Part shown: in pieces, positions 24,297-34,465 of the stretch
How the letters are laid out: each line of letters opens with the position of its first letter
Position numbering within the stretch: the stretch's first letter is position 1
Origin: Stomorhina lunata
Lineage: Eukaryota; Arthropoda; Insecta; Diptera; Rhiniidae
Direction of reading: 5' to 3'
NCBI GenBank assembly: GCA_933228675.1
Contig: OW121743.1
Span: 108,681,468-108,745,467 of the forward strand
Length of the DNA stretch: 64,000 nt
Program-made: the position numbers and the translations under genes
Notes under the pieces: model-generated
What the model saw: only the letters and a program-made list of their open reading frames with translations
Database searches by the model: none
Told to the model about the DNA's origin: nothing

Positions 24297-24765
24297 GTTT
24301 ATAGAAAACTTTTGATAAAATTTTTCACCTCAAAAAATTGTGATTAATCTTTTCGCATAGAACAATTTTTGATACAGAAAAATTTTAATAAAATTTTTCA
24401 TGTAGAAAATTTGAATGAATTTTTTCATGTAGAACTTTTCTATAAAATTTTTCATATAAAAAAATGTTAATGAAATTTTTGATATAGAAATATTTTGATG
24501 AAATCTTTCATATACAAATATTTTAATGGCATTTTTCGTATAGAAAACTTTGATTTAATTTTTTATATAGATAAAATTTTGATGAAATTTTTAATATAGA
24601 AAAATTTTATGAAATTTTTCATATAAAAAAAAAAATTTATAAAATTTTTTTGAAATTTTTTATATAGAAAAATTTTTATAAAATTTTTCATATAGAAAAA
24701 TTTTTGTAAAATTTTTCATGTAGAAAAATTTTTATAAAATTTTTCATATAGAAAAATATGACATT
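24297..24765. repeat. Tandem array continuing after the LINE (array 5, right)
   Basis: Same 30-bp type as 20790-22190 (TATAGAAAAATTTTGATGAA plus ATTTTTCA), in the orientation of the left part nearest the insertion. It confirms that the LINE entered an existing array. The right end is the more regular (TTTTTATAAAATTTTTCATA). Confidence 0.92.
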
Positions 24766-26879
24766 TTATTAAAAGTTGACAAAAAATATAAATAAAAATA
24801 AATTATTTCAATATTTTTATTTCTATATTTTAAAATAATATTAAATTTAAATCCAAAAAATGTGTACCTTCTTAAGTCAACTTATTTAGTCAACGCCTTT
24901 GGGCACAAAATTAAAACAATTTCGAAAAATTAATGCTGCACTCTGCACACTTTTAACCATTAAACCAATATGTCCAAAGCATAAATTTTTAAATGTTATT
25001 TCTACAAAAAAAATGCAAACAAAATAAATTTTAAACATGACTTGAGCATATTTTCCTACTTTAAACTAATGTATTTTCTCCTTTTGGCAAACTTAAAGTA
25101 TTTTATTTTACACTATACTTATATTAATACTTACACCTGATCTTATACGCCTACCATATCTCCGATAATCTACACAATAGTTTATTTTGTTATTTTGCAG
25201 GCGGCAAACTAACAAAGAAGTGAGAAATGAAAAAACTGCAAGTCAAAATCCAACAGCTACAATCGGTTTAATTTGACAGTTCAAAGTGAAAAAGAGGCAA
25301 AAAAGTATAAAGAAGGAGCAAAGAAAAAGAAAATTAAATGACACAAGACAAAATATCAAAAAAATATACGACGACTAAACAAAAACGCAACATGTGTCTG
25401 ACAAAATTGATAGATCCATAGTGTTAAAAATAAAAATATACTGAAAACAAACAAAAAAAAGAAAATTTTTAAATTGTTAAAAATAATTTTTGTCGCAAAA
25501 GAAACTATAGAGGAACAAAAAAAATTCTACGACATTTGTTAAGTGAATTAATAATGACAAAAGGAAAAAATTGTTAAAAAAAAGATAAAAAAGTATAAAT
25601 TTTCTTTTTGTTAGAAATTTGAAAAAATATACATACATATTAGCAAAAAAAAAGTATGTACGAATATGTTTCAATGTTAGTAGACAATAGCCCATATGTC
25701 TAAAAACAACTTGTTCCCAAAACTCGATAGAAGAATACAAAACAGAAAACTACAAAAACTATCGTCATCCACCAAATGGTCATTTTGAGAGTTTGTCTTT
25801 CCTCTTCGAACAAGTGTTTAATAGTTTTTTGTACTACTTCCATCATTCCTTGTCAATGGATCAATGAATGGCTACTTACAAATGAATATCTAGATACGAG
25901 TATCTAGTGCTACAGTGCCAGTAGTTTTTTGTTGTTGGATTTTATAGTGATGGCGGCGGTGAAGTTCTAAAAGTGCCAATGATGATGTGCACTTAATGAC
26001 GACACCAAATAAGAAGACAAGAAACTATATAATTCAATACTATTGTATTCAGCATTTCAAAAAAATTGACGCCATCACTGACTGGGTGCGATTAAATGTT
26101 CTCTTTCGAAAAAAGTGTAGAATTTTGTCTGAAAACTAACCGTTTTCGACAATTTAATACTGCATTAAGTGAAGCACCATTAAAACAAAAACATACTTTT
26201 AATACTAGATACATAGATAGAATATCTAAAAAGTAGAAACAAGGATGAATAGTGGTTACCGCATGTTGCACGCCCTCAAATACTTACAAAATACCAACAA
26301 ATATATGGTTTTTATATAAAAACATATATAAGTATGTGTGTTTGACTTACAATATGTTTCCACTGACCCGGTTTAACCGCATTTATGAATTATACCGTCG
26401 TAGCAGCAGCAGTTTACTTCAAACAGTAGCCCTTCCTTAACAAAGGCGGTTTATTTTATGCACCTCTTTTTAGCTGTCGGAAGATCCTTTTGCTTATGTT
26501 TATCTTCCCTTAAATTATAATTATTTTCGACAAATTGTCGACAGAGAAATATATATTAACTTCGGTAAAATTGATGGGAATTGTCATATAAGTGGTAATA
26601 TGTCTGTGTAAGTATTTCCTGTTTTTAGTATTTTCTAGTATGTATCTAGTACCTTATAGGAATACTATTAGGATTACTAAGGAAAAATTAATAGACGTGT
26701 TTGTTAATAATATGTTAATGTGAACAAAGCAAATTACTTTCATACTCTTAGTGTGAATTTATTAATAGATATCCTAAGCTTTCTGAAATTCAGAAATATT
26801 TTAAAGTTATTTGCCACAAAAATATAATTTGAAGACCTTTTTGAAAGTTTTAGTGAAAAGTTATAAAAAATTAATATTT
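24766..26879. other. Unique DNA with a candidate exon; no complete gene
   Basis: The 25135-25208 stretch is a candidate minus-strand exon, listed separately. The plus-strand 25201-25480 segment is A-rich and non-repetitive, with a TTTTGCAG acceptor-like site at 25193-25200 and a 14-codon frame at 25227; I do not call it. Frames at 25477-25740 (minus) and 26252-26440 (plus) lack recognisable motifs. Confidence 0.4.
25135..25208 (-). CDS. Candidate internal exon of an unidentified minus-strand gene
   Basis: Seen on the minus strand: a pyrimidine-rich acceptor (TTTCTCACTTCTTTGTTAG), 74 nt, then a consensus GTAAGTATT donor. Only one frame is open: two bases then 24 codons, ending in NYCVDYRRYGRRIRSG. 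The composition (two Cys, a run of Arg) is quite unlike the Phe/Lys/Ile/Asn peptides that the AT-rich background gives. Its starting phase fits the end of the candidate at 32293-32334, the joined codon being Val. A weaker donor two bases upstream (CAG/GTGTAAG) is also possible. I do not recognise the protein. Short candidate exons can arise by chance, so the call is tentative. Confidence 0.38.
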
Positions 26880-27186
26880 CCTTAAATAGGGCTCAGATTA
26901 AGAAAATGAGATGTATTTGTGATAACATCCAATTTTGAATAAAAATTTAATTTTTAGTAAAAAATTATGAAAAAAATATAAAAATTGATATATTCGTAAA
27001 TAGGGCTCAGGTTGATAAAGGAAGAATTATTTATGATCACACCCAATTTTGAGTATAAGATGAATTTTTAGTGGAAAATCTCACCTTTGACCTCGGTATT
27101 AAATCAAAATCAAGAAATATTAGCAACAATGAAATTTGACACACTTATTTAGTTTTATAAAGATAATAACAATTTAAAAAAAAAAC
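26880..27186. repeat. Two tandem copies of a 114-bp unit
   Basis: AAATAGGGCTCAG occurs at 26884 and 26998. Each copy continues through TTTGTGATAACATCCAATTT or TTTATGATCACACCCAATTT, and each is followed by an AATTTTTAGT segment. Two diverged units, then a short unrelated spacer to 27186. Confidence 0.8.
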
Positions 27187-27790
27187 TTAGAAATCCGTCT
27201 ACTCCTTCGGGTACCTCTCTTGGACCCCCATTTTTTCACTTAGTTTTCTTCTTAATGTATAACCTGAAATTTTCACCAGAATTTAATGAAAATCGGCACA
27301 ACTCTATTATTTGACCCAAAAAAGAGCTCCACTAGTGTTGGTCGAGATCCATTAACTCCTTGGGTTGCCTCCTTTGGACCCCCGTTTTTTCAATGTATAA
27401 AATGCTTTTTTTTTTAATAGAATTTGAAAAAATTCGTTTGAAAGTTTTGATCCAAAAATAAGATCTAATAGATTTTGTTGAAATCTATCCACTCCTTGGG
27501 GTATCTCCCTTAGACCCCCATTTTTTAACTTATTTTCCTTCTCAATATATAACCTGTAATTTTCAATAGAATTTTATAAAATTCGGCACACTTTTATTTT
27601 TCGATCCACAAAAGAGCTGTACTAATTTTGGTTGAAAGCCCTCGACTCCTTGGGGTACCATTTGGACCCCCATTTTTCACCTTTTTGCCTTCTCAATGTA
27701 TAAACCGCAATTTTCAACAGAATTTGATCAGATTTAGCACACTTCTATTTTTTTTATCCAGAAAGAGCCTTGAAATCCGATGACTCCGAC
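27187..27790. repeat. Four-unit minisatellite, about 140-155 bp per unit
   Basis: The landmark ACTCCTTGGGGTACCTC followed by TTGGACCCCCATTTTTTC recurs at about 27200, 27355, 27490 and 27645. Units also share AATGTATAACCTGAAATTTT, AATTCGGCACA and AAAAGAGCTC. Copies are diverged by substitutions and a few indels. No frame stays open through the units. Confidence 0.88.
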
Positions 27791-29264
27791 TGACTCATTG
27801 TCAGGTTCTTCTCTATAAATTGGCATTATTAGATTTTTGAAAAGTGATAGTCAAAAAATGCCTTTTTTATAGCAGAAAAACTATAGTGCGACGTGCTAAC
27901 CAACAAACACTAAAATACTTTTCTTATAAATGGGAAATATTCATATAAAATGTTATATCAACGACCGAGACGAATTAACAAGATACAAAAAGTTATCGCT
28001 CTATAGTTCTATAAATTTAAATTTATCCCTTTTTTGGGTTAGGGTAAATTTAATATAATAAAAGAAATTAGAATTGTATAGATGTGATTGAGTTAAAATT
28101 TGAATCTAACGCATTTTAAAGCAAAAAAAAATATGTTTAACATCTAACTATATCCAATACTGAGCGATAGTGCTAAGGCATAAAGTAAAATTCTGGATAA
28201 ATTTCTTAACTTCCATTATTTGCTGTTATTTTTCGTTATTTTAAAAGTTCAATGATCTCGTCTTGAAATTCTGTAATATGTCAACTCAAGAAGTTACTGT
28301 CAAATAACACGAACAACCTATAAAAGTTGGGGTAGTCATCCATCCCTATTCTTTGTTAAGTAGTATAACAAATACAAAAGAACAATGGTATACCTCCAAA
28401 TACATACATGAGTGACAGTTGGGCTCATTAATTTGATCTTGTTGTCAGTCATGTTTGTCAAATGTACGTTAGATTAACTGATCCATTAAATTGTTGTCCT
28501 TTTTTTATTATGCTAGAAAATGTTAACAGTTTTTTTTTTCATTTCAAAATAGTTGTGACATATTGATGCACTTACTCGCACACCAACTCACTAAAAGCCA
28601 AACTAATGTTTCAGGCAAATAAAATGCTTGTTGGCCTAGTTAACCTATTGGCTAATTAGCGCTATGATATATGATGTGAAAGCATTAACGGAAGTCATTT
28701 TATAGTAAAAGCGAACGAATGAAAAAAAAAATTGAAAAACTAAAACCATAGTCTGAAAAAAAAAATCGAAATGGTTATAATGTAAAGTTTAATGATAAGC
28801 ATAGAGGTACAGTGACAACGAAAACCAACATTACTATAATTGAATGTAAAAACCAAATAGACTCGTTTAGAAGAATTTCTAAAAATGCTATTTTAATTCT
28901 TAAATTTTTTTCAGTATGAATGACCGAAGCGCAATCTAAGGCTTCCAACATTACTGATTTCAATTTATGGTTTATACAATTAAAATTTAAAGTTAAACTC
29001 ACCCAGTTTATGCTGGATTGATCATTATCTCAAATTATCACCTCTTTAACTGTTTACTATTAATTGACCTATTTGCTGCAGTAATTGCGGCATCAACTCC
29101 GTAAAGTAATCAAATTTTTTGTCTCCGACGCATTCTTATTTTTTGCATAACACAAGCACATTTTTTAAAAGTAGTTAACTTTTTACAGAAAAATCGAAAT
29201 TCGGTAACAAAAAAAATATATTTTTTTAAAAATCGCAAAAATAATCACAAAACAAAATAAAATA
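27791..29264. other. Unique DNA, no gene found
   Basis: A 75-residue frame at 28775-29002 (minus) has a GTGAGT donor-like site beside it, but stops lie in the flanking candidate exon frames and the peptide shows no known motif. Nothing else recognised. Confidence 0.4.
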
Positions 29265-29525
29265 AATTTTTTGCGAACAAAAAAATTTATTGCCAAAACG
29301 ATTTAAAAAATAATTAGAATCGATGAAAGATAATTTTGTTGCCGAAATCCGATTTTTTTACTTAAGTCAAGAAAATAAATAGTTACGCAAATATTTATTG
29401 CGTAACCTCATCCATTTTTGAAATAACGCTATATCTCCAAAACTAGATCTAACCCAAAACAAATAGTTAGCACCATTTGAATTATCTTTACCCACTAGGT
29501 CTCCCTTTTGTCGTTTTTTTCAACT
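29265..29525 (+). repeat. ATAACGCTATATCTC dispersed repeat copy
   Basis: Shares with 2880-3265 and 34012-34465 the sequence GCGAACAAAAAAATTTATTG, then ACTTAAGTCAAGAAAATAAA, GCAAATATTTATTGCGTAAC, AATAACGCTATATCTCC and CTAGGTCTCCCTTTTGTCG. This is the longest plus-strand copy. No coding frame. Confidence 0.85.
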
Positions 29526-30094
29526 AGTGTAATTCATCTGTGAGATCTAAGGAATATAATGGTGACAAAAAATTTGACAATTCATTGACTTAAAATTATA
29601 AAATAATCCAAGGAAATAAAAAAATCATCAGACCTACTTAAGCTCTGAAATCCATTCCACATTCCATTCACTAGGTCTCGCCAGTGAACCTTTCGTATCA
29701 CTTTAAAAAGCTCTTATGACGGTATATATTTGTATCAACCTGATTGCTTAGGCTTAGTTAGTTAGCACTTCGACTACTAAGCACAACATATCATATTCTG
29801 TGGTAAGCCCTATAGCAATAACATGCCGTCGATGTAAAATAAATAAAATTAGCTGTAGAACAAAATGCAAGCAATGCGTCTAAATAACAACAAATAGATA
29901 TGACGTGCAATTATCTTCTTTTCTCAAAACCTTTCACCTCTCTACTATCCCCTTTCCAAAGAAGATAACCCAATTCGTACTTACACTTTGCCTGAGTTTA
30001 CTTGTATTAAAAAAAATATATATGACTTGAAATTATTAAACTATCCAAGAAAATCAATGCAAAAGTGTGAGACAGATTACCATCAGATCCTCTG
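29526..30094. other. Unique DNA with one copy of a 60-bp repeat
   Basis: Mostly unrecognised AT-rich DNA. The 29705-29765 part matches the repeat seen at 30590-30655 and 30845-30905 (AAAGCTCTTATG, TTTGTATCAACCTGATTGCT). Confidence 0.45.
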
Positions 30095-30160
30095 GTGATA
30101 ATCTGCAATTGCAATAAATTGGGATCCTGGTGCAATACACTTTTATAAAATTTCTCTTAA
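30095..30160 (-). mobile_element. Module R fragment (minus)
   Basis: The complement of the start of module R: AATTGCAATAAATTGGGATC then CTGGTGCAATACACTTTTAT. In the minus orientation it follows the array at 30165-30560, the same array-then-R order as at 33480-33600. Confidence 0.75.
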
Positions 30161-30164
30161 TAAA

Positions 30165-30560
30165 ATATATTTCAACACAAATTAAATATCGAAAAGTTTA
30201 CAATCGGAAATTGTTCTATAAAAATTAAAAAAAAAAAAAATTTTCTAGGAAATTTTTTAATTTTGTTTTCTATGAAAATTTGTTATATCGAAAATTTTTT
30301 GTAAAAATTTTATTATCGGAAATTTTTCTATAAAAAATTAAATATAAAAACAATTTAGATCAAACTTGAGCTATTTTGATCTGAGAACTGATGCCTTATT
30401 GGCTTTATAAAATTTTTTAAGAAAATTTTTAATATCGAAAAGTTTTTTGTTAAAATTGTAAAATAAAATATAATGTCAAAAGTTTTCTATCATCTTATTT
30501 AATATCAAGAAATTTCTATAAAAAAATTTTGATATAAAAATGTTTTTTTATAATAATAAA
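30165..30560. repeat. Short diverged array beside module R (array 6a)
   Basis: About ten irregular TATCGAAAATTTTTTGTAAA-type units. The segment near 30360-30400 is the complement of a non-array insert also found at 32945 and 33675 (AGTTCTCAGATCAAAAAAAT, AAGTTTAGTG). Confidence 0.75.
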
Positions 30561-32570
30561 AACAATGTATTGTTCAGCCTATCGACCTAAAGCTCTTATG
30601 TCGCAAACATTTACATCAACTTGATCACCTAGATCTTCAAAGAAATATGTGATCAGATTAAGCCATGTATTACAGTATATACAGAGAATATGTTTTATGG
30701 ATTTCCTTATTTCAAGCCCATATAATTTCAAAAAGGTCTTTCGATGCAAAAAAAATTCTTAGGTTATAAAGTCCACTGTAATACCATGAGAGCTAGCAAT
30801 AGTATTAGGAGAAGCCAATGAACCATCCAGATCAGGTTTAAAATTTGTTGATATTTACAACAACCTGATCTCCTAGGTCCTGAAAGAAATATTAACCAGA
30901 GTAGGGTATGAACTCCTTCTCCGCATTTCCAATAAAGTAAACTCGTCGGCTCTATTATTACCTAGCATGAACACACACAACCACCCAATATCTCTCAAAG
31001 TGGTCATACGATTAACAATTTCTATTCCCACAATTTTTCACCTCCACTGTTAACATATTATTTAGTAATTCAGTTCATCTATAGGTATGTATTTTTGTTA
31101 TAGTTTTTATCAACTCTACACTATATTGAAGTAGACTCTTCATTTGTAACTTCCGTTTTGCTGAAGGGCTTTTTTTTATAACAGATACATATCTATCTGA
31201 TCAGTTTGTGTGTGAGTGTATCCGCTATTAGATAGTGTAAAACTTCAAATTCATATTAAAACAAATGATGATGAGAAATTGCGTTAAATTCTCACAGTAT
31301 AATTATAAATCCATTAATGTAGGTTGATTTAAAAAAAATATATAAAAAATAAAAGCCACAAAATTATTAACTCTGGCCACTAACTTAAAGAAACTCATGA
31401 GCATTTGTCTAATTTGCGGACATCTGCAAAGGAGCAGCTACAGGTTGAAAAGGTTTTATTTTTTTGTTAATTTAGTTTAAGTTTCTTGAAAGGAAAGCGA
31501 TTATAATAGCCCATAATAAAATTAATTCAACATGTTTCAAATTGCAATTCATGATGCATCGTATACTTAAGAAAACTTATAACCAAAATAAAACTTGGCT
31601 TAAAAAATGAACATAAAACATTAAGAATATCAAATTCCTGAAAAATGTCTGTCGTTTCTGTCATGACCAGAAAACACTCTTGCTCAGGGATTTATATTTT
31701 GAAAGATGAAAATAAAATCTTCGTAAATTTCACTTGATCTTCCCGCTTTGATATTCAAATGTGAACATGTGTGTTGTCTGGAGTAGTTTTGTGTTTTTGG
31801 TCAATTGAAGTGCGTTAAGTACTTGATTTAAGAAGATTATGTCAACATGGTTTTTTGCTCTGTTTAATAAAAGTATCTTTTTTATTAGTTTGGCCCATTC
31901 AAGCCGAGCAAGCAATGTCGTCGTATCGTATTTCATTAAGGGTGTGGTGAAAGTGTCAGTAACACCATTTGTGGCAGACATAAGTAAATATGTTGCATAA
32001 ACATAAGATTTCTCAAAAAAAAAAAAAAAAAGAACTAAGAAGAAAAATTCAAAAAGGAGAAATAATGTACCCAACAATGATTTAAAATTAAATCAAATTG
32101 ACAAGGAACACGTTTATTGAGCGGATGTTTACACACAAAATTGAGGACACGCGTTGAAAGATGAAGATTGAAATGAATAAATCTTTTGGGTATGTGTAAA
32201 TTTTTGATTGTGCACTTTAGCACTAAATTTAGAAAAAAAGAAAATATTCAGAAGAAATTTGTATTTTAAGAAGAATGTCAGTCATCACTTACCCTCAGCT
32301 TCAAGATTGTCAATATACAGCAGCGGCTTTAAATCTAAAACAAAATAAAAAAATAAAGAAAATGTTTAAATATAATTTGTATTATTTGAAATCAAAGTTT
32401 AGTAAAAACATGAGAATTCTTAATATTAAGACGTTTTGAGACGGAAATCATTTACATAGATTTATTGTTTCGATTTTTTTTCAATCTTTTACTAAAAAAA
32501 ATCTAAAAATATGTAGCGGTGATTTTGAGATTTTATAGTTCACTGATATTTATTTTAAGTTTTATATATT
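30561..32570. other. Unique DNA with two 60-bp repeat copies and one candidate exon
   Basis: Repeat copies at 30590-30655 and 30845-30905 share CAACTTGATCACCTAGATCT or CAACCTGATCTCCTAGGTCC followed by GAAAGAAATAT. A candidate minus-strand exon lies at 32293-32334. Frames at 31730-32077 and 32035-32223 (minus) overlap, lack motifs and are not called. Confidence 0.4.
32293..32334 (-). CDS. Candidate 42-nt internal exon of an unidentified minus-strand gene
   Basis: On the minus strand a strong T-rich acceptor (TTATTTTTTTATTTTGTTTTAG, cut here at its last 20 bases for the tract) precedes 42 nt and a perfect GTAAGTGATG donor. Two frames have stops. The third (two bases, thirteen codons, one base) reads LKPLLYIDNLEAE. 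The exon is richer in GC than its surroundings, and its length is a multiple of three. Its end phase fits the next candidate at 25135-25208. I do not recognise the protein; a cassette microexon in a gene with giant introns is the simplest reading. Confidence 0.45.
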
Positions 32571-33480
32571 GAAACTGCAGGAAAAAAAATTTTGATACCA
32601 AAACTTTTTCATAGAAATTTTTTGATATTAAATTAAATTTGATATTATATTTTTTATAGAAAATTTTCTAATTTTAAATTTTTTTACAAAAAAATTTTTC
32701 GGTATTAAAAATTTTCATAGAAAATTTTACGAAACCAAGCGACCACGAAAACAATTTCATTATCAAAATTGTTTTAAATAAATTATTTGATATTAAAACT
32801 TTAAAGAAAATTTGTTAATATTAAATTTTTTATAGAAAATTTTTCGATATTAAAATTTTTCGATATAACAAATTTTACAAAATTAAAAAATTTCATAGAA
32901 AATTTTTCGATTTTAAAATTTCTATAGAACAATTTTCGATATTAAAAAGCCATTAGTTCTCAGATCAAAAAAATCAAGTTTAGTGAAAATTTAGTGAAAA
33001 AAAATTTGAAAATTTAGTGAAAAAACTGCAGGAAAAAAATTTTGATTCCAAAACTTTTTCATAGAAAATTTTTGATATTAAATTAAATTTTGATATTATA
33101 TTTTTTTATAGAAAATTTTCTAATTTTAAATTTTTTTACAAAAAAATTTTTCGGTATTAAAAATTTTCATAGAAAATTTTACGAAGCCAAGCGACCACGA
33201 TGAAAATTTTCATTATCAAAATTTTTTAAATAAATTGTTCGATATTAAAACTTTAAAGAAAATTATTTAATGTTAAATTTTTTATAGAAAATTTTTCGAT
33301 ATTAAAATTTTTGCAAAAAAAAAATTTCTATATAACAAATTTTCATAGAAAATTTTACGAATTTAAAAAATTTCATAGAAAATTTTTTGATTTTAAAATT
33401 TTTATAGAAAAATTTTCAATTTAAAAATTTTTATAGAACAATTTTCGATTTTAAACTTTTCGATATAAAATTTGTTATTA
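32571..33480. repeat. Two tandem 451-bp higher-order units built from 30-bp monomers (array 6b)
   Basis: CTGCAGGAAAAAAA occurs at 32575 and 33026 and opens two long, very similar blocks. Each has monomers of the TTTTTCGATATTAAAATTTT plus TATAGAAAA type. Each also contains one conserved non-monomer insert, ACGAARCCAAGCGACCACGA (32728 and 33180), also present at 33656. The second block leads directly into module R. Confidence 0.93.
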
Positions 33481-33604
33481 AAATTTATTTTACTAAAATA
33501 AATTTTACATAAGTGTATTGCACTAGATGCCAATTTTTAACAATTACTTATAATTGAAATAAACCGTTTTTTTAATGGGGACAATTACTTATAATTGAAA
33601 TGAA
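33481..33604 (+). mobile_element. Module R start, rearranged
   Basis: TTTTACATAAGTGTATTGCA and CTAGATGCCAATTTTTAACA open the module. The TACTTATAATTGAAAT segment occurs twice (33545 and 33586), showing an internal duplication of about 40 bp. Sequence then reverts to array. Confidence 0.75.
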
Positions 33605-33874
33605 CAGTATGGGTGATTAAGAATTTTCGATATTAAAAATTTTCATAGAAAATTTTACGAAGCCAAGCGACCACGAAGGAATCAGTTCTCAAATCAAAAA
33701 AGCTCAAGTTTAGTGAACATTTTCTTTGTCCAAATTTTTTCATATAAATTGTTCGATATTTTTTATGGAAAATTTTCCGATATAAAAATTTTTACAAAAA
33801 ATTCATAGACATTTTTACGAAATTAAAAAATTTCATAGAAAAAATTTTTTTTTTTTGTTAATGAAATTTATTTT
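33605..33874. repeat. Short array with the AAGCGACCACGA insert (array 6c)
   Basis: Diverged TTCGATATTAAAAATTTTCATAG units. The insert ACGAAGCCAAGCGACCACGA (33656) is followed directly by AGTTCTCAAATCAAAAAAGC, both seen separately in arrays 6a and 6b. Confidence 0.85.
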
Positions 33875-33990
33875 AGTAAAATAAGTTTTACATAAGTGTA
33901 TTGCACTTCTAAAGATGATGGCCTTACCAACCATCGAAACGCGTAAAGGAAAAGTTGTCGCCACAAACATTTTTTGGTTTAATAAAAAAG
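33875..33990. mobile_element. Module R start fused to inverted R core
   Basis: TTTTACATAAGTGTATTGCA (33885) is the R start, but it is followed at once by the complement of the R core (CCTTACCAACCATCGAAACG, then CGCCACAAACATTTTTTGGT). This is a deleted and rearranged copy resembling the foldback centre at 17606-17945. Confidence 0.78.
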
Positions 33991-34011
33991 GAACTGACAC
34001 TGTGCTTGTTA

Positions 34012-34465
34012 AAAAAAACCGACAAAAGGGAGACCTAGTGGGTAATGATACTTCTAGTACGTTGAATTCAATGGTTTTTTTAGATTAGCTTTAGTTTTCG
34101 AGATATAGCGTTATTTAAAAAATGGAGGAGATTGCGCAATAAATATTCGCATAACTCGAAAACTGTGTATTTTCTTGAACTAAATGAAAAAACCGAAATT
34201 CGAAAACAAAATTATCTTTGAGAAACACTGATTATTTTTTTAATCAAAACGACTACTCTTTTTTTGCAAAAAAATGAAAATGTTTGTGATTTAAAAAAAA
34301 AATATTTTTTTGCGAACAAAAAAATTTATTTCCAAAAAGACCGCTTGGATTAAAAAAGTAATTAGTGTTCCTGAAAGATAATTGCCGAATTTCGTTTTTT
34401 ACTTAGTTCAAGAATAAACAGTTTCCGAGTTAAGCAAATATTTATTGGGTAACCTCCGAATAATA
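34012..34465. repeat. Inverted pair of ATAACGCTATATCTC repeats
   Basis: The left arm (34012-34250) is the complement of the family at 29265-29525. The right arm (34310-34460) is in the forward sense. Left 34124-34250 can pair with right 34345-34460, with about 95 bp between. The right arm lacks the outer portion (the ATAACGCTATATCTC and CCCTTTTGTCGG parts). It could be a foldback-type element or two independent copies. Confidence 0.82.

Noticed and set aside
29970..30056. Minus-strand pseudo-exon with GTAAGTACG donor
   Set aside because: Its start phase is incompatible with the 32293-32334 candidate (stop at the junction) and the peptide is Phe/Ile-rich background.
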